From: an uncultured Parasphingopyxis sp.
GTDB lineage: Bacteria; Pseudomonadota; Alphaproteobacteria; Sphingomonadales; Sphingomonadaceae
Direction: 5' to 3'
Length of the DNA: 64,000 bases
NCBI RefSeq assembly: GCF_937129435.1
Contig: NZ_CAKZNF010000093.1
Span: 39,550 to 103,549 of the forward strand
Positions 41,924-51,673 of the stretch are shown one piece after another; positions within the stretch are counted from its first letter, which is position 1; every line of letters begins with the position of its first letter. The notes beneath the pieces were generated by a model. The model worked only from the letters and a program-made list of their open reading frames with translations, was not told the DNA's origin and did not search any database. Position numbers and translations under genes: made by a program.

Positions 41924-43180
41924 ATGCATCTGAAAGATTTGAAACAGAAAAGCCCGGCCGAACTCGTCAAGATGGCCGAGGATCTGGGCGTCGAGGGCGC
42001 CTCCACGCTTCGCAAGCAGGACCTGCTGTTCGGCATCCTCAAGGTCGAGAGCGAAAATGGCGAGCAGATTTTCGGCATGGGCACGATCGAGGTGCTGCCG
42101 GACGGCTTCGGCTTTCTGCGCAGCCCCGAGGCGAACTATCTCGCCGGCCCCGACGATATCTATGTCTCGCCCAATCAGGTCCGCAAATTCGGGCTTCGCA
42201 CCGGCGACACGGTCGAAGGCGAAATTCGCGGGCCCAAGGACGGCGAACGCTATTTCGCGCTGACCAAGGTCGTGCAGATCAATTTCGACGATCCCGAATA
42301 TCTCCGCACCCGCGTCAATTTCGACAACCTCACCCCGCTTTATCCCGATGAACGGCTGAAGCTCGAGATCGAGGACCCGACGATCAAGGACAAGACGGGG
42401 CGTGTTCTGGATGTGGTCGCGCCGCTCGGCAAGGGCCAGCGCTGCCTGATCGTCGCGCCGCCGCGCGTCGGTAAGACGATCATGATGCAGAACATCGCCA
42501 AGGCGATCGCGGTCAACCACCCCGAATGCTACATGATCGTGCTGCTCATCGACGAGCGGCCCGAGGAAGTCACCGACATGCAGCGCACGGTGAACGGCGA
42601 GGTCGTGTCCTCGACCTTCGACGAACCGGCGACGCGCCACGTCCAGGTGGCCGAAATGGTGATCGAAAAGGCCAAGCGCCTGGTCGAGCACAAAAAGGAT
42701 GTGATCATCCTGCTCGACAACATCACCCGCCTCGGCCGCGCCTACAACACGGTCGTGCCGAGCTCGGGCAAGGTGCTGACCGGCGGTGTCGACGCCAACG
42801 CGTTGCAGCGTCCGAAGCGCTTTTTCGGCGCCGCGCGCAATATCGAGGAAGGCGGCTCGCTGACCATCATCTCGACCTCGCTGATCGATACCGGCAGCCG
42901 CATGGACGAGGTGATCTTCGAAGAGTTCAAGGGCACCGGCAATGCCGAAATCGCGCTCGATCGCAAGGTCGCCGACAAGCGCATCTTCCCCGCGCTCGAC
43001 GTAGGCAAGTCCGGCACGCGCAAGGAAGAGCTGCTCGTCGACAAGGATACGCTGTCCAAAATGTGGGTGCTGCGCCGGATCCTCATGCAGATGGGCACGG
43101 TGGACGCGATGGAATTCCTGCTCGACAAGATGAAGGATTCGAAGACAAACGCCGATTTCTTCGATTCGATGAACCAGTAG
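41924..43180 (+). CDS. rho: Transcription termination factor Rho
   Basis: A 418-residue hexameric RNA helicase that terminates transcription. The N-terminal domain is [20 protein letters not shown], the RNA-binding cold-shock-like domain is around [22 protein letters not shown], and the ATPase has [17 protein letters not shown] (P-loop) and [13 protein letters not shown] (Walker B). Length is typical. A weak AGGA lies about 10 nt before ATG 41924. A long non-coding leader precedes it, consistent with the autoregulated leaders known for rho genes (inference). Confidence 0.97.
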   Translation: MHLKDLKQKSPAELVKMAEDLGVEGASTLRKQDLLFGILKVESENGEQIFGMGTIEVLPDGFGFLRSPEANYLAGPDDIYVSPNQVRKFGLRTGDTVEGEIRGPKDGERYFALTKVVQINFDDPEYLRTRVNFDNLTPLYPDERLKLEIEDPTIKDKTGRVLDVVAPLGKGQRCLIVAPPRVGKTIMMQNIAKAIAVNHPECYMIVLLIDERPEEVTDMQRTVNGEVVSSTFDEPATRHVQVAEMVIEKAKRLVEHKKDVIILLDNITRLGRAYNTVVPSSGKVLTGGVDANALQRPKRFFGAARNIEEGGSLTIISTSLIDTGSRMDEVIFEEFKGTGNAEIALDRKVADKRIFPALDVGKSGTRKEELLVDKDTLSKMWVLRRILMQMGTVDAMEFLLDKMKDSKTNADFFDSMNQ

Positions 43181-43202
43181 CGCCGGAGCGCGTTGGCCCG
43201 AT

Positions 43203-43925
43203 ATGTTCGAACTTCTGAGCCAGATTTCCCACGCCGCGCCCGAACTCGGTTCGTTGACCGATATCTGGGGCGCGATCGTCAACGATTTCCGGAACATCAC
43301 CGAGCCGGCCGCCTTTGCGGCATTCCTGCAGGTGCTGGCGATCGACATCGTGCTGGCCGGCGACAATGCGATCGTCGTCGGCGCACTGGCCGCGGGCCTG
43401 CCGCCGGACCAGCGGCGCAAGGTCATCATCATCGGCGTCATGGCCGCGCTCGTCCTGCGGATCGCCTTTGCGCTCGTGGTGACGCAGCTGATGCAGATCG
43501 TCGGTCTGATCTTTATCGGCGGACTGCTGCTGATCTGGGTCGCGTGGAAAATGTGGCGCGAGGTGCGCGAAGGCGCGATGTCCGCCGGTTCGCCCGAAAT
43601 AGAGGGCGACGAGCATTCGGGACTCAAGCCGGCGAAGAGCTTCGCCGGTGCCGCTTGGGCCGTCGCCGTAGCGGACGTTTCGATGAGCCTCGACAATGTG
43701 CTCGCCGTCGCCGGCGCGGCGCGCGAGCATCCCGGGATCCTGATCGTCGGCCTGATCTTCGCGGTCGCGCTGATGGGCCTCGCGGCGAACATCATCGCCA
43801 AATATATCGAGCGCTATCGCTGGATCGCCTATGTCGGCCTCGTCGTGATCCTCTATGTCGCGGTGAAGATGATCTACGAGGGCTGGGTCGATCCGAGCGT
43901 CGGCATCGGCACCTTCTTCGGCTGA
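43203..43925 (+). CDS. TerC family integral membrane protein
   Basis: A 240-residue polytopic membrane protein of the TerC/YjbE group with about seven helices. The signature is AIDIVLAGDNAIVVGALAAGLP near residue 48 and ADVSMSLDNVLAVAGAAREH near 157; both acidic-Asn repeats (AGDNA, SLDNV) are present and probably bind a metal ion. Members are implicated in manganese export or tellurite resistance. It follows rho by 22 nt but is probably a separate function. Confidence 0.9.
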   Translation: MFELLSQISHAAPELGSLTDIWGAIVNDFRNITEPAAFAAFLQVLAIDIVLAGDNAIVVGALAAGLPPDQRRKVIIIGVMAALVLRIAFALVVTQLMQIVGLIFIGGLLLIWVAWKMWREVREGAMSAGSPEIEGDEHSGLKPAKSFAGAAWAVAVADVSMSLDNVLAVAGAAREHPGILIVGLIFAVALMGLAANIIAKYIERYRWIAYVGLVVILYVAVKMIYEGWVDPSVGIGTFFG

Positions 43926-43929
43926 CGGG

Positions 43930-44820
43930 CTAACGCGCGATCAGCAATCGGCTGCGCGGATAATCGAGGACGAAGCGGCGATCGGCGAGCGCCTCGATGC
44001 CGAGGATCATCGCCGGCCGCCCCTCCATGCCGAGTGCGTCGAACAGCGCGAGATCGGCGACGCCGAGGCGCGAGGGGCCGAACTGGGCGCCGCCCAGCGC
44101 GAAGCCCGACAGGTCGAACTGGTTCATGATCTGCACCTGGCCGGAAGCGCCGAAGACGCCTGTTTCCGATGCGCTTTCGGGGATCTGCTCGATGCCGAGC
44201 GCGCGGGCGGCCGCGGTATTCACGTAATTCTGCACCGCCCCGGTATCGACGAGCGCGGGGAGCGTCAGCCCGCCGATCCGCGCTTCGACGATCAGGAAAC
44301 CGTCGCGCCGTTGCCAGGCGGGAATGCTGTCCCATCGCGTTTCGCCGCTCATGCGCAGGAAATCCGTTCGGCGGGCGTGGAGCCGCATGGCCCGCCCCGG
44401 CATGTCGAATTCGACGACATGACGCCGCAGGATATCGGCGCCCAGCAGTCCGTCCGCACGAACTTCGCGCGCCTGGGCGGGCAGGTTGAACGCCCCGAGT
44501 TCGCTGAAACGCCGGTTGCCGATGGCGAGGCTGGCGAGGCGGTAATAGTCGAGCGCCGTGTTGCCCGTGGCTCCGCGCAGTTCGGCCGGGAGGCCCGATG
44601 GACGGATGCGCAGCCGGCGGATCGTCGCTTCCGACAGCATGGTCTGCGTCGCCGCGCTGTCGACGATAAATCGCGCCGGCGTCCCGTTGTTGAGCAGCAC
44701 CTCGACCTGCGGCAGGCCGAGCCACGGCGTTTCGATGCGAAGCTCGGTCGCCCGCTGCGCTGCCGCGGCTGGCGCGAGCATGGCAATGGCGAGAAGCGCG
44801 CTGATCAGGCGGAGCAACAT
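43930..44820 (-). CDS. Retropepsin-like aspartic protease
   Basis: A 296-residue secreted or membrane-anchored protein (signal peptide about 1-22). Two retropepsin-like halves are visible: FIVDSAATQTMLS (about residue 54, with Ser-Ala in place of the usual Thr-Gly) and LVDTGAVQNYVN (about 185). This is a full-length two-lobed protease of the group near the gag-pol-like aspartyl proteases in alphaproteobacteria. The target is unknown. ATG 44820 is chosen because it starts the signal peptide. It converges on terC with a 4-nt gap. Confidence 0.83.
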   Translation of the reverse strand: MLLRLISALLAIAMLAPAAAAQRATELRIETPWLGLPQVEVLLNNGTPARFIVDSAATQTMLSEATIRRLRIRPSGLPAELRGATGNTALDYYRLASLAIGNRRFSELGAFNLPAQAREVRADGLLGADILRRHVVEFDMPGRAMRLHARRTDFLRMSGETRWDSIPAWQRRDGFLIVEARIGGLTLPALVDTGAVQNYVNTAAARALGIEQIPESASETGVFGASGQVQIMNQFDLSGFALGGAQFGPSRLGVADLALFDALGMEGRPAMILGIEALADRRFVLDYPRSRLLIAR

Positions 44821-44873
44821 GATGCGCGCCTGCCTGCCCGGCGGTGAACCGGCATTGAACGGCATCTCGGTCG

Positions 44874-45266
44874 TCAGTTGGCGCGTTCGAGCTGCGCGCC
44901 CATCATCTCCCAGACCTTGTTGACCGCCTTCAACGGCCGGACGAGGACCTTGAAATCCTGGATCAGCCCGTCTGCATTCCAGCGGATGATATCGACGCCG
45001 TTGACATGGATGCCGTCCATCTCGGCAGTGAATTCGAGCAGCGCGTTGTCGCCTTCCGCGAACATGCGGACATATTCGAATCTGTTGCCGGAGAAGACGT
45101 GATCGGCGGCGGCGAGATAGGCGAAGACCTTTTCGCGGCCTGCTTGCGGCGTGTGCACGACCGGCGAATGGAAGACGGCGTCCTCGGCCAGCATGGTCCG
45201 GAGCGTGTCGTGATCGGGGTTATCGATATAGGCCAGCCAGCGCTGCAGATTCGGATTGTCGGTCAT
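44874..45266 (-). CDS. Nuclear transport factor 2-like (SnoaL-type) protein
   Basis: A 130-residue NTF2-like fold protein: N-terminal helix LQRWLAYIDN, AEDAVFHSPVV, FEYVRMFAEGDNALLEF and IIRWNADGLIQDFKVLVRPLKAVN. Such proteins bind or convert small hydrophobic ligands; no specific role can be named. AAGGAAAA before ATG 45266 supports the start. It is downstream of the hypothetical gene by 19 nt in a leftward operon with DLH2 and the 95-residue protein. Confidence 0.82.
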   Translation of the reverse strand: MTDNPNLQRWLAYIDNPDHDTLRTMLAEDAVFHSPVVHTPQAGREKVFAYLAAADHVFSGNRFEYVRMFAEGDNALLEFTAEMDGIHVNGVDIIRWNADGLIQDFKVLVRPLKAVNKVWEMMGAQLERAN

Positions 45267-45285
45267 CGGTTTTCCTTGTCGCCGG

Positions 45286-45573
45286 TCAAATCAGCGGAAT
45301 GGCGCGCCATGGCACGTCGATCGGCCCGGGCCAATCCGGCAGGTCGTCCGACTCGATCAGACGGCCGGGCTGTGTGTTCATGTGTCCGGTTTCGTGCCAT
45401 TTCACAATATCGCCTGCCGCAAGCTCGGCTTTTTCGAGCAACAATATCGGATCGCCGAAGACCGCACGGGACGTGACCCGCTTTCGTTGCAGCCAGCCGC
45501 GCTCGGTGGCAACGAGCGTCAGCGTCCGGCCGCCGAAGAGGCGGCGTCGGTCGCTGATCAGCTGGAATTTCAT
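45286..45573 (-). CDS. Hypothetical protein
   Basis: A 95-residue basic protein that I do not recognise (MKFQLISDRRRLFGGRTLTL; LLEKAELAAGDIVKWHETGHM). No signal peptide is seen. ATG 45573 overlaps the DLH2 stop (ATGA), and the stop is 19 nt before the NTF2-like start, so it is part of the operon. A coding role is supported by the overlap, not by homology. Confidence 0.65.
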   Translation of the reverse strand: MKFQLISDRRRLFGGRTLTLVATERGWLQRKRVTSRAVFGDPILLLEKAELAAGDIVKWHETGHMNTQPGRLIESDDLPDWPGPIDVPWRAIPLI

Positions 45574-46277
45574 CCAAGGTTCTGGGCGAAGAACTCCATC
45601 GTTCGCCGATCCGCCAGCGTGGCGCCTTCCTCGTCGCGGCGGTCGCCAAATTCGGTGGCGAAACCGTGATCGAGACCTTCATAGTCGTGCAGCGCGACTT
45701 TCGGATGGTCGTCCAGCCCCTCGTGCATCGCCTTTTGCGCGTCCTTGTCGACGAAATGATCCTCGGTCGGAACGTGCAGCAGCACCGGATGGGCGATGGC
45801 GTGTTTTTCGCCGAGCAGGCCGTCGATCCCGACGCCGTAATAGCCGACGCTGGCGTCGATATCGGTCCGCGCTGCCGTCATGAAGGCGAGCCGGCCGCCA
45901 AGGCAGTATCCGACGCAGCCGACCTTGGCGCGGCCTTCGCCCTTCAGCTCGTCGCGCGCGGCATGGATCGTCGCCTCGATATCGCGGACGCCCTGATCCT
46001 GGTCGAACTTGCCCATCAGCTCAATGGCGGCCTGGAATTCGTTCGGGATGTCGGGATCGAGTTCGACGCCCGGTTCGAGCCGCCAAAAGAGATCGGGCGC
46101 GAGCGCGAGATAGCCCTGCTCCGCCAGCTTGTCGCATTTGCGGCGGATGCCGGCGTTTACACCAAAAATCTCCTGGATGACGATGATCGCGGCCTTGGCG
46201 CCGCCTTCCGGTTCGGCGCGATAGGCCTTGAACATCTGTTCGCCGCTCAATGTGGGGATTTCGATCATGCCGCCCAT
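45570..46277 (-). CDS. Dienelactone hydrolase family protein
   Basis: A 235-residue cytosolic dienelactone-hydrolase-like alpha/beta hydrolase. The N-terminal acidic residue is in IVIQEIFGVNAG (about residue 36), the nucleophile Cys in VGYCLGGRLAF (about 124) and the His in EGLDHGFATE (about 204). AAGGAG 8 nt before ATG 46277 favours this start over 46268, which would overlap the ogt stop as ATGA; either way the genes are adjacent and coupled. The substrate is unknown. Confidence 0.88.
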   Translation of the reverse strand: MGGMIEIPTLSGEQMFKAYRAEPEGGAKAAIIVIQEIFGVNAGIRRKCDKLAEQGYLALAPDLFWRLEPGVELDPDIPNEFQAAIELMGKFDQDQGVRDIEATIHAARDELKGEGRAKVGCVGYCLGGRLAFMTAARTDIDASVGYYGVGIDGLLGEKHAIAHPVLLHVPTEDHFVDKDAQKAMHEGLDDHPKVALHDYEGLDHGFATEFGDRRDEEGATLADRRTMEFFAQNLG

Positions 46278-46741
46278 AGCCGGGGCTCCTTCCGATTTTC
46301 CAGTTGCAACAAGTGTCTCTTGGTCTCAACGCCTTCGCCACCTGAATAGTGCCCGATACTCCCCTTCGTGCCGATGACCCGGTGACAGGGGACGACGATC
46401 GGGAAGGGGTTGCGGCGGCAGGCCTGGCCGATGGCGCGCGGCCCCGAGCCGATCCGGCGCGCAACCTCGCCGTAACTCTGCATCTCGCCATAGGGGATGG
46501 CGACGATGGCGGCGCGGAGTGCGTTGCCGCGTTCCGATTGTAGCGGTGCCAGCGGCAGGTCGAAGGCTTCGAGCGTGCCGGCGAAATAGGCGGCGAGCTG
46601 CGCCGCGGCTTCGTCGAGCAGGGGATGACCGGAGGCGTCGTCGGGGGCCTTGCCGCCGATGATGGTAATGGCCTCCAAGGCCTCTTCGCCGGCCGTCAAA
46701 CGGATCGCGCCGAGCGGACTTGCGACGATACGGCAGGTCAT
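46265..46741 (-). CDS. ogt: Methylated-DNA--protein-cysteine methyltransferase (Ogt/MGT)
   Basis: A 158-residue suicide repair protein for O6-alkylguanine. The active-site Cys is in IVVPCHRVIGTKG near residue 125 with preceding MQSYGEVARRIG and RAIGQACRRNPFPIV. The N-terminal domain begins MTCRIVASPLGAIRLT. ATG 46741 is chosen without a clear ribosome-binding site; ATG 46759 would add 6 residues. It leads the leftward operon with DLH2. Confidence 0.9.
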   Translation of the reverse strand: MTCRIVASPLGAIRLTAGEEALEAITIIGGKAPDDASGHPLLDEAAAQLAAYFAGTLEAFDLPLAPLQSERGNALRAAIVAIPYGEMQSYGEVARRIGSGPRAIGQACRRNPFPIVVPCHRVIGTKGSIGHYSGGEGVETKRHLLQLENRKEPRLWAA

Positions 46742-46799
46742 GGACGCGGTTTCGCGCATTGCGTATGGAATGGCCAGTTCTTTCTGGGAGAAGGCGCAC

Positions 46800-47042
46800 A
46801 TGAAAGTCACCGTCGATGTCGATTGCACGCCCGAAGAGGCGCGCCGCTTTCTCGGCCTGCCCGATCTGGGGCCGGTTCACGACGTCTATCTCGACAAGCT
46901 CAAGGAAACGATGAGTGAAGGGATCACGCCCGACACGATCGAGAAGCTGATGAAGAGCTGGGGGCCGATGAGCGAGGCCGGGCTTTCGATGTGGTCGCGC
47001 TTTTTCGATCAGATGGGCGGCGGCTCCTCCAAGAACAAATAG
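46800..47042 (+). CDS. DUF6489 family protein
   Basis: An 80-residue cytosolic protein beginning MKVTVDVDCTPEEARRFLGLPDL and ending with a Gly-Ser-Lys-rich tail; it matches the small DUF6489 group found before mnmE in sphingomonads. It resembles a phasin-like helical pattern (HDVYLDKLKETMSEGITPD; WGPMSEAGLSMWSRFFDQM). GGGAGAAGG just before ATG 46800 supports the start. Function unknown; 18 nt before mnmE. Confidence 0.78.
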   Translation: MKVTVDVDCTPEEARRFLGLPDLGPVHDVYLDKLKETMSEGITPDTIEKLMKSWGPMSEAGLSMWSRFFDQMGGGSSKNK

Positions 47043-47060
47043 CATCGTCCCCAAAGCGGC

Positions 47061-48344
47061 ATGAGCGACGACACGATCTTCGCGCTGTCCACGGGCGGCC
47101 TGCCGAGCGCGATCGCGGTGCTGCGTATGAGCGGACCGCAGGCGGGCGAGACGGTATCGACCTTGGCTGGTGCACTCCCTGCGCCGCGTACGGCGAGTCT
47201 GAGACTCTTGCGCGATCCTGGGACCGGCGACCCGATCGACCGCGCCCTGGTCCTGTGGTTTCCCGGGCCGGAGACGGCCACGGGCGAAGATGTTGCCGAG
47301 TTTCATATTCATGGCAGCCGTGCAGTGGCCGCGAGATTGCGCGAAACGCTCGGCGCTATGGCCGGACTGCGCGCGGCCGAAGCGGGAGAGTTCACCCGGC
47401 GCGCCTTTCTGAACGGACGGATGGACCTGGCGGCGGCCGAGGGACTGGGCGATCTGCTGGAGGCGGAGACCGAAGCGCAACGGCGCCATGCCCTGCGCGT
47501 CGCCGAGGGCGGGTTGGGAGCGAAGATCGGCGAGTGGCGCGATCGGCTTCTCGGTGCGGAGGCACGGCTCGAGGCGGTGCTGAACTTCTCCGATGAGGGC
47601 GATGTCGACGAAGGCGATGAGAGATTTGCCCTGGAGCTAGCGGAGTCTGTCCAATGTGAAATGCAGGACATGCTGGACGCGCCGCCGGCGGAGCGGTTGC
47701 GGGACGGCGTTCGCGTCGTTCTTGCCGGCCCGCCCAATGTCGGCAAGTCGACGCTTTTCAACGCGTTGGTGGCGCGCGAGGCAGCGATCGTCTCGCCGAC
47801 GGCCGGGACGACACGCGATGTGATCGAGGCGCCGGTCGATATGGCGGGTATCCCGATGGTGCTCTGCGATACGGCCGGACTTCGCCTGGCCGGTGACGAT
47901 ATCGAAGAGGAAGGCGTGCGCCGGGCGCGCGACCTGCTGAACCGGGCGGATATCGTCCTATGGCTGGGCGCGGCGGGCGAAGCACCTCAGCACGATCGCG
48001 TGATCGAGCTTGCGGCCAAGGCGGATATCGATAGCGCTGAGCGGGACGAAGGCGTGTTGGTGCTATCCGCTGTCAGCGGCGTGGGGATGGCCGCTTTGCG
48101 CGATGAGTTGGTCCTGATGGCGCGCAACCTGCTTCCCGGCGACGGCGAATATGCGCTCAACGCGCGGCATCGCGACATTGTGCGCGAGGCGGCGGTGATA
48201 TTGACGCAGGCGGAGAGTGGCGATTGGATCCTGCTCTCGGAAACGCTGCGCCAGGCACGCCGGGTTCTCGACCGGCTGACCGGCGAAAGCGGTGTCGAGG
48301 ATATGCTGGATGCGCTGTTCGGACGGTTCTGCATCGGCAAATAG
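47061..48344 (+). CDS. mnmE: tRNA modification GTPase MnmE (TrmE)
   Basis: A 427-residue tRNA-modification GTPase that with MnmG installs the cmnm5/nm5 group on wobble uridines. N-terminal DDTIFALSTGGLPSAIAVLRMSGP is followed by the G domain with GPPNVGKSTLFNAL, TAGTTRDVIEAPV and DTAGLRLAGDDIEEEG, and the C-terminal catalytic CIGK. ATG 47061 is the start. The stop is 58 nt before mnmG, a gap that includes a parS-like palindrome. Confidence 0.96.
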   Translation: MSDDTIFALSTGGLPSAIAVLRMSGPQAGETVSTLAGALPAPRTASLRLLRDPGTGDPIDRALVLWFPGPETATGEDVAEFHIHGSRAVAARLRETLGAMAGLRAAEAGEFTRRAFLNGRMDLAAAEGLGDLLEAETEAQRRHALRVAEGGLGAKIGEWRDRLLGAEARLEAVLNFSDEGDVDEGDERFALELAESVQCEMQDMLDAPPAERLRDGVRVVLAGPPNVGKSTLFNALVAREAAIVSPTAGTTRDVIEAPVDMAGIPMVLCDTAGLRLAGDDIEEEGVRRARDLLNRADIVLWLGAAGEAPQHDRVIELAAKADIDSAERDEGVLVLSAVSGVGMAALRDELVLMARNLLPGDGEYALNARHRDIVREAAVILTQAESGDWILLSETLRQARRVLDRLTGESGVEDMLDALFGRFCIGK

Positions 48345-48350
48345 CGCGCG

Positions 48351-48366
48351 TGTTTCACGTGGAACG
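48351..48366. promoter_or_regulatory. parS-like site in the mnmE-mnmG gap
   Basis: TGTTTCACGTGGAACG matches 14 of 16 bases of the parS consensus TGTTTCACGTGAAACA (changes at positions 12 and 16). It is 1.9 kb from the perfect site in rsmG and close to parAB. It may be a weak ParB site. Confidence 0.5.
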
Positions 48367-48402
48367 CTTTTCCTGGCCCGGTACCGGTGATATGGGCGCG
48401 CC

Positions 48403-50265
48403 ATGAATCGGCGGCAATATGATGTGATCGTGGTCGGGGGCGGCCATGCCGGATGTGAGGCGGCTGCAGCGGCCGCACGCGTTGGTGCGCATGTTGCGCT
48501 GGTATCGATGCGGCGCGACATGATCGGCGCCATGTCCTGCAATCCCGCAATCGGCGGGCTGGGGAAGGGGCATCTGGTCCGCGAGGTCGATGCGTTCGAC
48601 GGCCTGATCGGCCGCGCGGCCGATGCAGCGGCCATCCATTACCGTATGCTCAACCGCAGCAAGGGCGCGGCGGTTCGAGGACCGCGCGTGCAGGCCGATC
48701 GGAAACTCTATCGTGATGCAATCCACCGCCTGATAGGCGAGCAAGGCAATCTCAACATCGTTGAGGCCGAGGCGACGGCGCTGCGGCTTGCTGACAACGG
48801 TGCCATAGTGACCGGCCTCGTGATCGACCGCGGCGCTGAGGAACTTGCCGCGCGCGCGGTGATCCTTGCGACCGGGACGTTTCTGGGGGCGAGGCTGCAT
48901 TTCGGCATGGAGAATCATGCCGGGGGCCGGGCCGGGGAGCGCGCGGCTACGGAGCTGGCGAAGCAGCTTTACGATGCCGAACTGCCCATGGCGCGGCTCA
49001 AGACGGGAACGCCGCCGCGGCTCGATGGCCGCACGATCGACTGGGCGGGACTGGAACGGCAGGAGTCGGATCCGGACGGTTGGACGATGTCGCCTGCCAC
49101 GGCCACCCGATGCAATCCGCAGCTCTTCTGTGCGATAACGCGGACCAATAGCGAAACGCACGATATCATCCGGGGTGCGCTTGATCGATCGCCGCTGTTT
49201 TCGGGTGAAATCGATGGGCAGGGGCCGCGCTATTGTCCCTCGATCGAGGACAAGATTCATCGCTTCGGTGATCGCGACGGTCATCAGATTTTCCTCGAAC
49301 CCGAAGGGCTGGACGATCCGCTGGTCTATCCGAACGGCATTTCAACATCTCTTCCCGCCGATGTGCAGCTGGCCTTTCTGCGGACAATATCGGGACTGGA
49401 GCGCGTCGAGATCGCGAAGCCCGGCTATGCCGTTGAATATGACCATGTCGATCCGCGCATTCTCGGCCATGATCTGGGCGTACGGACGATGCCGGGACTG
49501 TATCTCGCCGGGCAGATCAACGGCACCACGGGATATGAGGAGGCGGCGGCACAGGGGCTTGTGGCCGGGATCAATGCCGCGCGCTTTGCGCTAGGCGAAG
49601 CGCGCGCGACCCTGACGCGCGACCAAAGCTATATCGGCGTCATGATCGACGATCTCGTGCTGCAGGGGGTCACCGAGCCCTATCGTATGCTGACGGCGCG
49701 TGCCGAATATCGCCTTCGCCTCCGCTCGGACAACGCGACGAGCCGGCTTACGGCCGTTGCGGACCAATGGGGCTGCCTATCGCCGGGACGGCGCCGGGCC
49801 GCAGAGGCGTATATAGATTCGAGGGATAGGGCGTTGACAGCAATGTCCGAACCCGTTCGCGCGGATTTGGCCGAGCGCGCGGGGGTCCCGGTCGGCCAGC
49901 ACCGGGAGACGCGCTCGCTTGCCGAGTGGTTGGCCCTGCCGTGCGATGGTGCGGCATCGGCACGGCGAATGGCGCCCGGGTTGGACGGTATTGCCGAAAG
50001 CGCTCTCGAAGAGGCGATCGAGGACACGCGCTACAAGCCCTATCTCGAGCGTCAGGCCGGCGAGATCGCACGGCTGCGATCCGACGAAGCGGTGCGCATT
50101 CCCGAGACGCTGGACTTTGCCACTATTCCGGGGCTTTCGAACGAAATGGTCGAACGGTTGACCCGTGCGCAGCCCGCAACGCTCGGCGAAGCATCGCGCA
50201 TTCGCGGAATCACGCCCGCTGCGCTCGCCGCAATTCTTGTTCACGCCCGCAAGCGCGCAGCATGA
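48403..50265 (+). CDS. mnmG: tRNA uridine-5-carboxymethylaminomethyl modification enzyme MnmG (GidA)
   Basis: A 620-residue FAD protein, partner of MnmE. The N-terminal FAD fold is [21 protein letters not shown] near residue 7, followed by [22 protein letters not shown]. The mid region has [12 protein letters not shown] and [21 protein letters not shown], and the C-terminal GidA-associated helical domain ends [13 protein letters not shown]. Length is typical. The stop overlaps the rsmG start (ATGATGG). Confidence 0.96.
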   Translation: MNRRQYDVIVVGGGHAGCEAAAAAARVGAHVALVSMRRDMIGAMSCNPAIGGLGKGHLVREVDAFDGLIGRAADAAAIHYRMLNRSKGAAVRGPRVQADRKLYRDAIHRLIGEQGNLNIVEAEATALRLADNGAIVTGLVIDRGAEELAARAVILATGTFLGARLHFGMENHAGGRAGERAATELAKQLYDAELPMARLKTGTPPRLDGRTIDWAGLERQESDPDGWTMSPATATRCNPQLFCAITRTNSETHDIIRGALDRSPLFSGEIDGQGPRYCPSIEDKIHRFGDRDGHQIFLEPEGLDDPLVYPNGISTSLPADVQLAFLRTISGLERVEIAKPGYAVEYDHVDPRILGHDLGVRTMPGLYLAGQINGTTGYEEAAAQGLVAGINAARFALGEARATLTRDQSYIGVMIDDLVLQGVTEPYRMLTARAEYRLRLRSDNATSRLTAVADQWGCLSPGRRRAAEAYIDSRDRALTAMSEPVRADLAERAGVPVGQHRETRSLAEWLALPCDGAASARRMAPGLDGIAESALEEAIEDTRYKPYLERQAGEIARLRSDEAVRIPETLDFATIPGLSNEMVERLTRAQPATLGEASRIRGITPAALAAILVHARKRAA

Positions 50266-50894
50266 TGGACGAAGCCGGGGCGAAGGCCTGGTTGCGCGAT
50301 GCGTTCGATGTTTCACGTGAAACATTGGAGCGACTCGAGGCCTATGTCGCGCTCCTGCTGGCCGAAGCCAAAAGCCAGAACCTGATCGCGCACTCGACGT
50401 TCGATTCAGTCTGGAGTCGCCACATCGTCGATTCCGCGCAACTACTGTCATTCGCGGACACATCGGACCCATCGCGGCGCTGGCTCGATATTGGTACGGG
50501 GCCGGGGCTGCCCGGCCTCGTCCTCGCGATCCTGGGTTGTCAGGTGACCCTCGTCGAATCGCGCGGCCGACGCGTCACCTTTCTCTACGAGGCGGCGGAA
50601 ACCCTCGATTTGCAAGCGAATATCAGGATCGAAGGCAAGCGTCTCGAAACGGTCGAAACGGTCCGCCATGACATTGTGGCGGCTCGTGCCTTTGCGCCCA
50701 TGGCCAAGACATTCGAACTCGCCGCCCGCTTTCTCGGCAAGGACGGCATGTGGATATTGCCACGGGGTAAGTCTGTGGAGGAGGAACTGGCCGCCGCTCG
50801 CGACTCGTGGCAGGGTGACTTCCAGACTGTCCAAAGTGTAACGAATTCCGAAGCGTTCATTGTCGTCGCGCGGAATGTCAGGAGGCGAAAATGA
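50262..50894 (+). CDS. rsmG: 16S rRNA (guanine527-N7)-methyltransferase RsmG (GidB)
   Basis: A 210-residue rRNA methyltransferase that makes m7G527. Motif I is [18 protein letters not shown] near residue 72, with [23 protein letters not shown] before it and [15 protein letters not shown] later. ATG 50262 overlaps the mnmG stop; 50265 is also possible. The parS site at 50309-50324 lies inside the coding sequence, encoding VSRET near residue 17. The stop overlaps parA (ATGA). Confidence 0.93.
   Translation: MMDEAGAKAWLRDAFDVSRETLERLEAYVALLLAEAKSQNLIAHSTFDSVWSRHIVDSAQLLSFADTSDPSRRWLDIGTGPGLPGLVLAILGCQVTLVESRGRRVTFLYEAAETLDLQANIRIEGKRLETVETVRHDIVAARAFAPMAKTFELAARFLGKDGMWILPRGKSVEEELAAARDSWQGDFQTVQSVTNSEAFIVVARNVRRRK
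50309..50324. promoter_or_regulatory. Perfect parS site within rsmG
   Basis: TGTTTCACGTGAAACA (50309-50324) is a perfect 16-bp palindrome identical to the bacterial parS consensus bound by ParB. It lies 570 bp before parA and about 10 kb from the candidate origin, the usual arrangement for ParABS loci. Confidence 0.9.
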
Positions 50895-51673
50895 TCCGCA
50901 TTGCGGTCGCCAATCAGAAAGGCGGGGTCGGAAAGACGACGACGGCGATCAACCTCGCCACGGCGCTCGCCGCCTCGGGTTGGAAGGTGCTCCTGATCGA
51001 CTTGGATCCGCAAGGCAATGCTTCGACCGGCCTCGGCGTGCCGTCCGAAGCGCGGAAGCTTTCGACCTATGAGCTTCTGACCGGCGATGCCACTGTGGAA
51101 GAATCGGTCATGCCGACCCGCGTTCCGCGCCTCGATCTCATTCCGGCAACCGTCGACCTGTCGGGCGCGGAAATCGAGCTTGTCGATATCGACCGCCGAA
51201 CCGAACGCCTCGATATTGCCTTGGCCGATGCGCCTCAGGGGCGATGGGACATCTGCCTGATCGATTGCCCGCCTTCGCTGGGATTGTTGACTGTGAACGC
51301 GCTCGTTGCCGCACCGTCTCTGCTTGTGCCGCTGCAATGCGAGTTCTTTGCGCTCGAGGGGTTGAGCCAGCTGCTCAATACCGTCGAGCGCGTCCGCGCG
51401 CGGTTCAATCCCGATATTTCGATCTTCGGCGTCGTGCTGACGATGTACGACCGGCGCAACAATCTCTCAGGCCAGGTCGCCGACGATGTTCGCGCCGTGC
51501 TCGGCAAGCTCGTCTTCGATACCGTGATTCCCCGCAATGTGCGGCTGTCCGAGGCGCCGAGCCATGGGCTTCCCGCGCTGATCTACGATATGAACTGCCC
51601 CGGATCCGAAGCCTATATGGCGCTCGCCCGCGAGACGATCGCGCGGCTGCCGGCCAAGGCGGAAGCCGCATGA
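50891..51673 (+). CDS. parA: Chromosome partitioning ATPase ParA (Soj)
   Basis: A 260-residue Walker-type partition ATPase. The deviant P-loop is NQKGGVGKTTTAINLAT near residue 8, DLDPQGNASTG near 41 and the Walker B-like LIDCPPSLGLLTVNAL near 122. It drives movement of ParB-parS complexes. ATG 50891 overlaps the rsmG stop and its own stop overlaps parB (ATGA), so rsmG-parA-parB are coupled. Confidence 0.95.
   Translation: MIRIAVANQKGGVGKTTTAINLATALAASGWKVLLIDLDPQGNASTGLGVPSEARKLSTYELLTGDATVEESVMPTRVPRLDLIPATVDLSGAEIELVDIDRRTERLDIALADAPQGRWDICLIDCPPSLGLLTVNALVAAPSLLVPLQCEFFALEGLSQLLNTVERVRARFNPDISIFGVVLTMYDRRNNLSGQVADDVRAVLGKLVFDTVIPRNVRLSEAPSHGLPALIYDMNCPGSEAYMALARETIARLPAKAEAA

Noticed and set aside
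41744..43801. A 685-codon open frame opposite rho and terC
   Set aside because: Antisense to two certain genes; low-complexity shadow composition.
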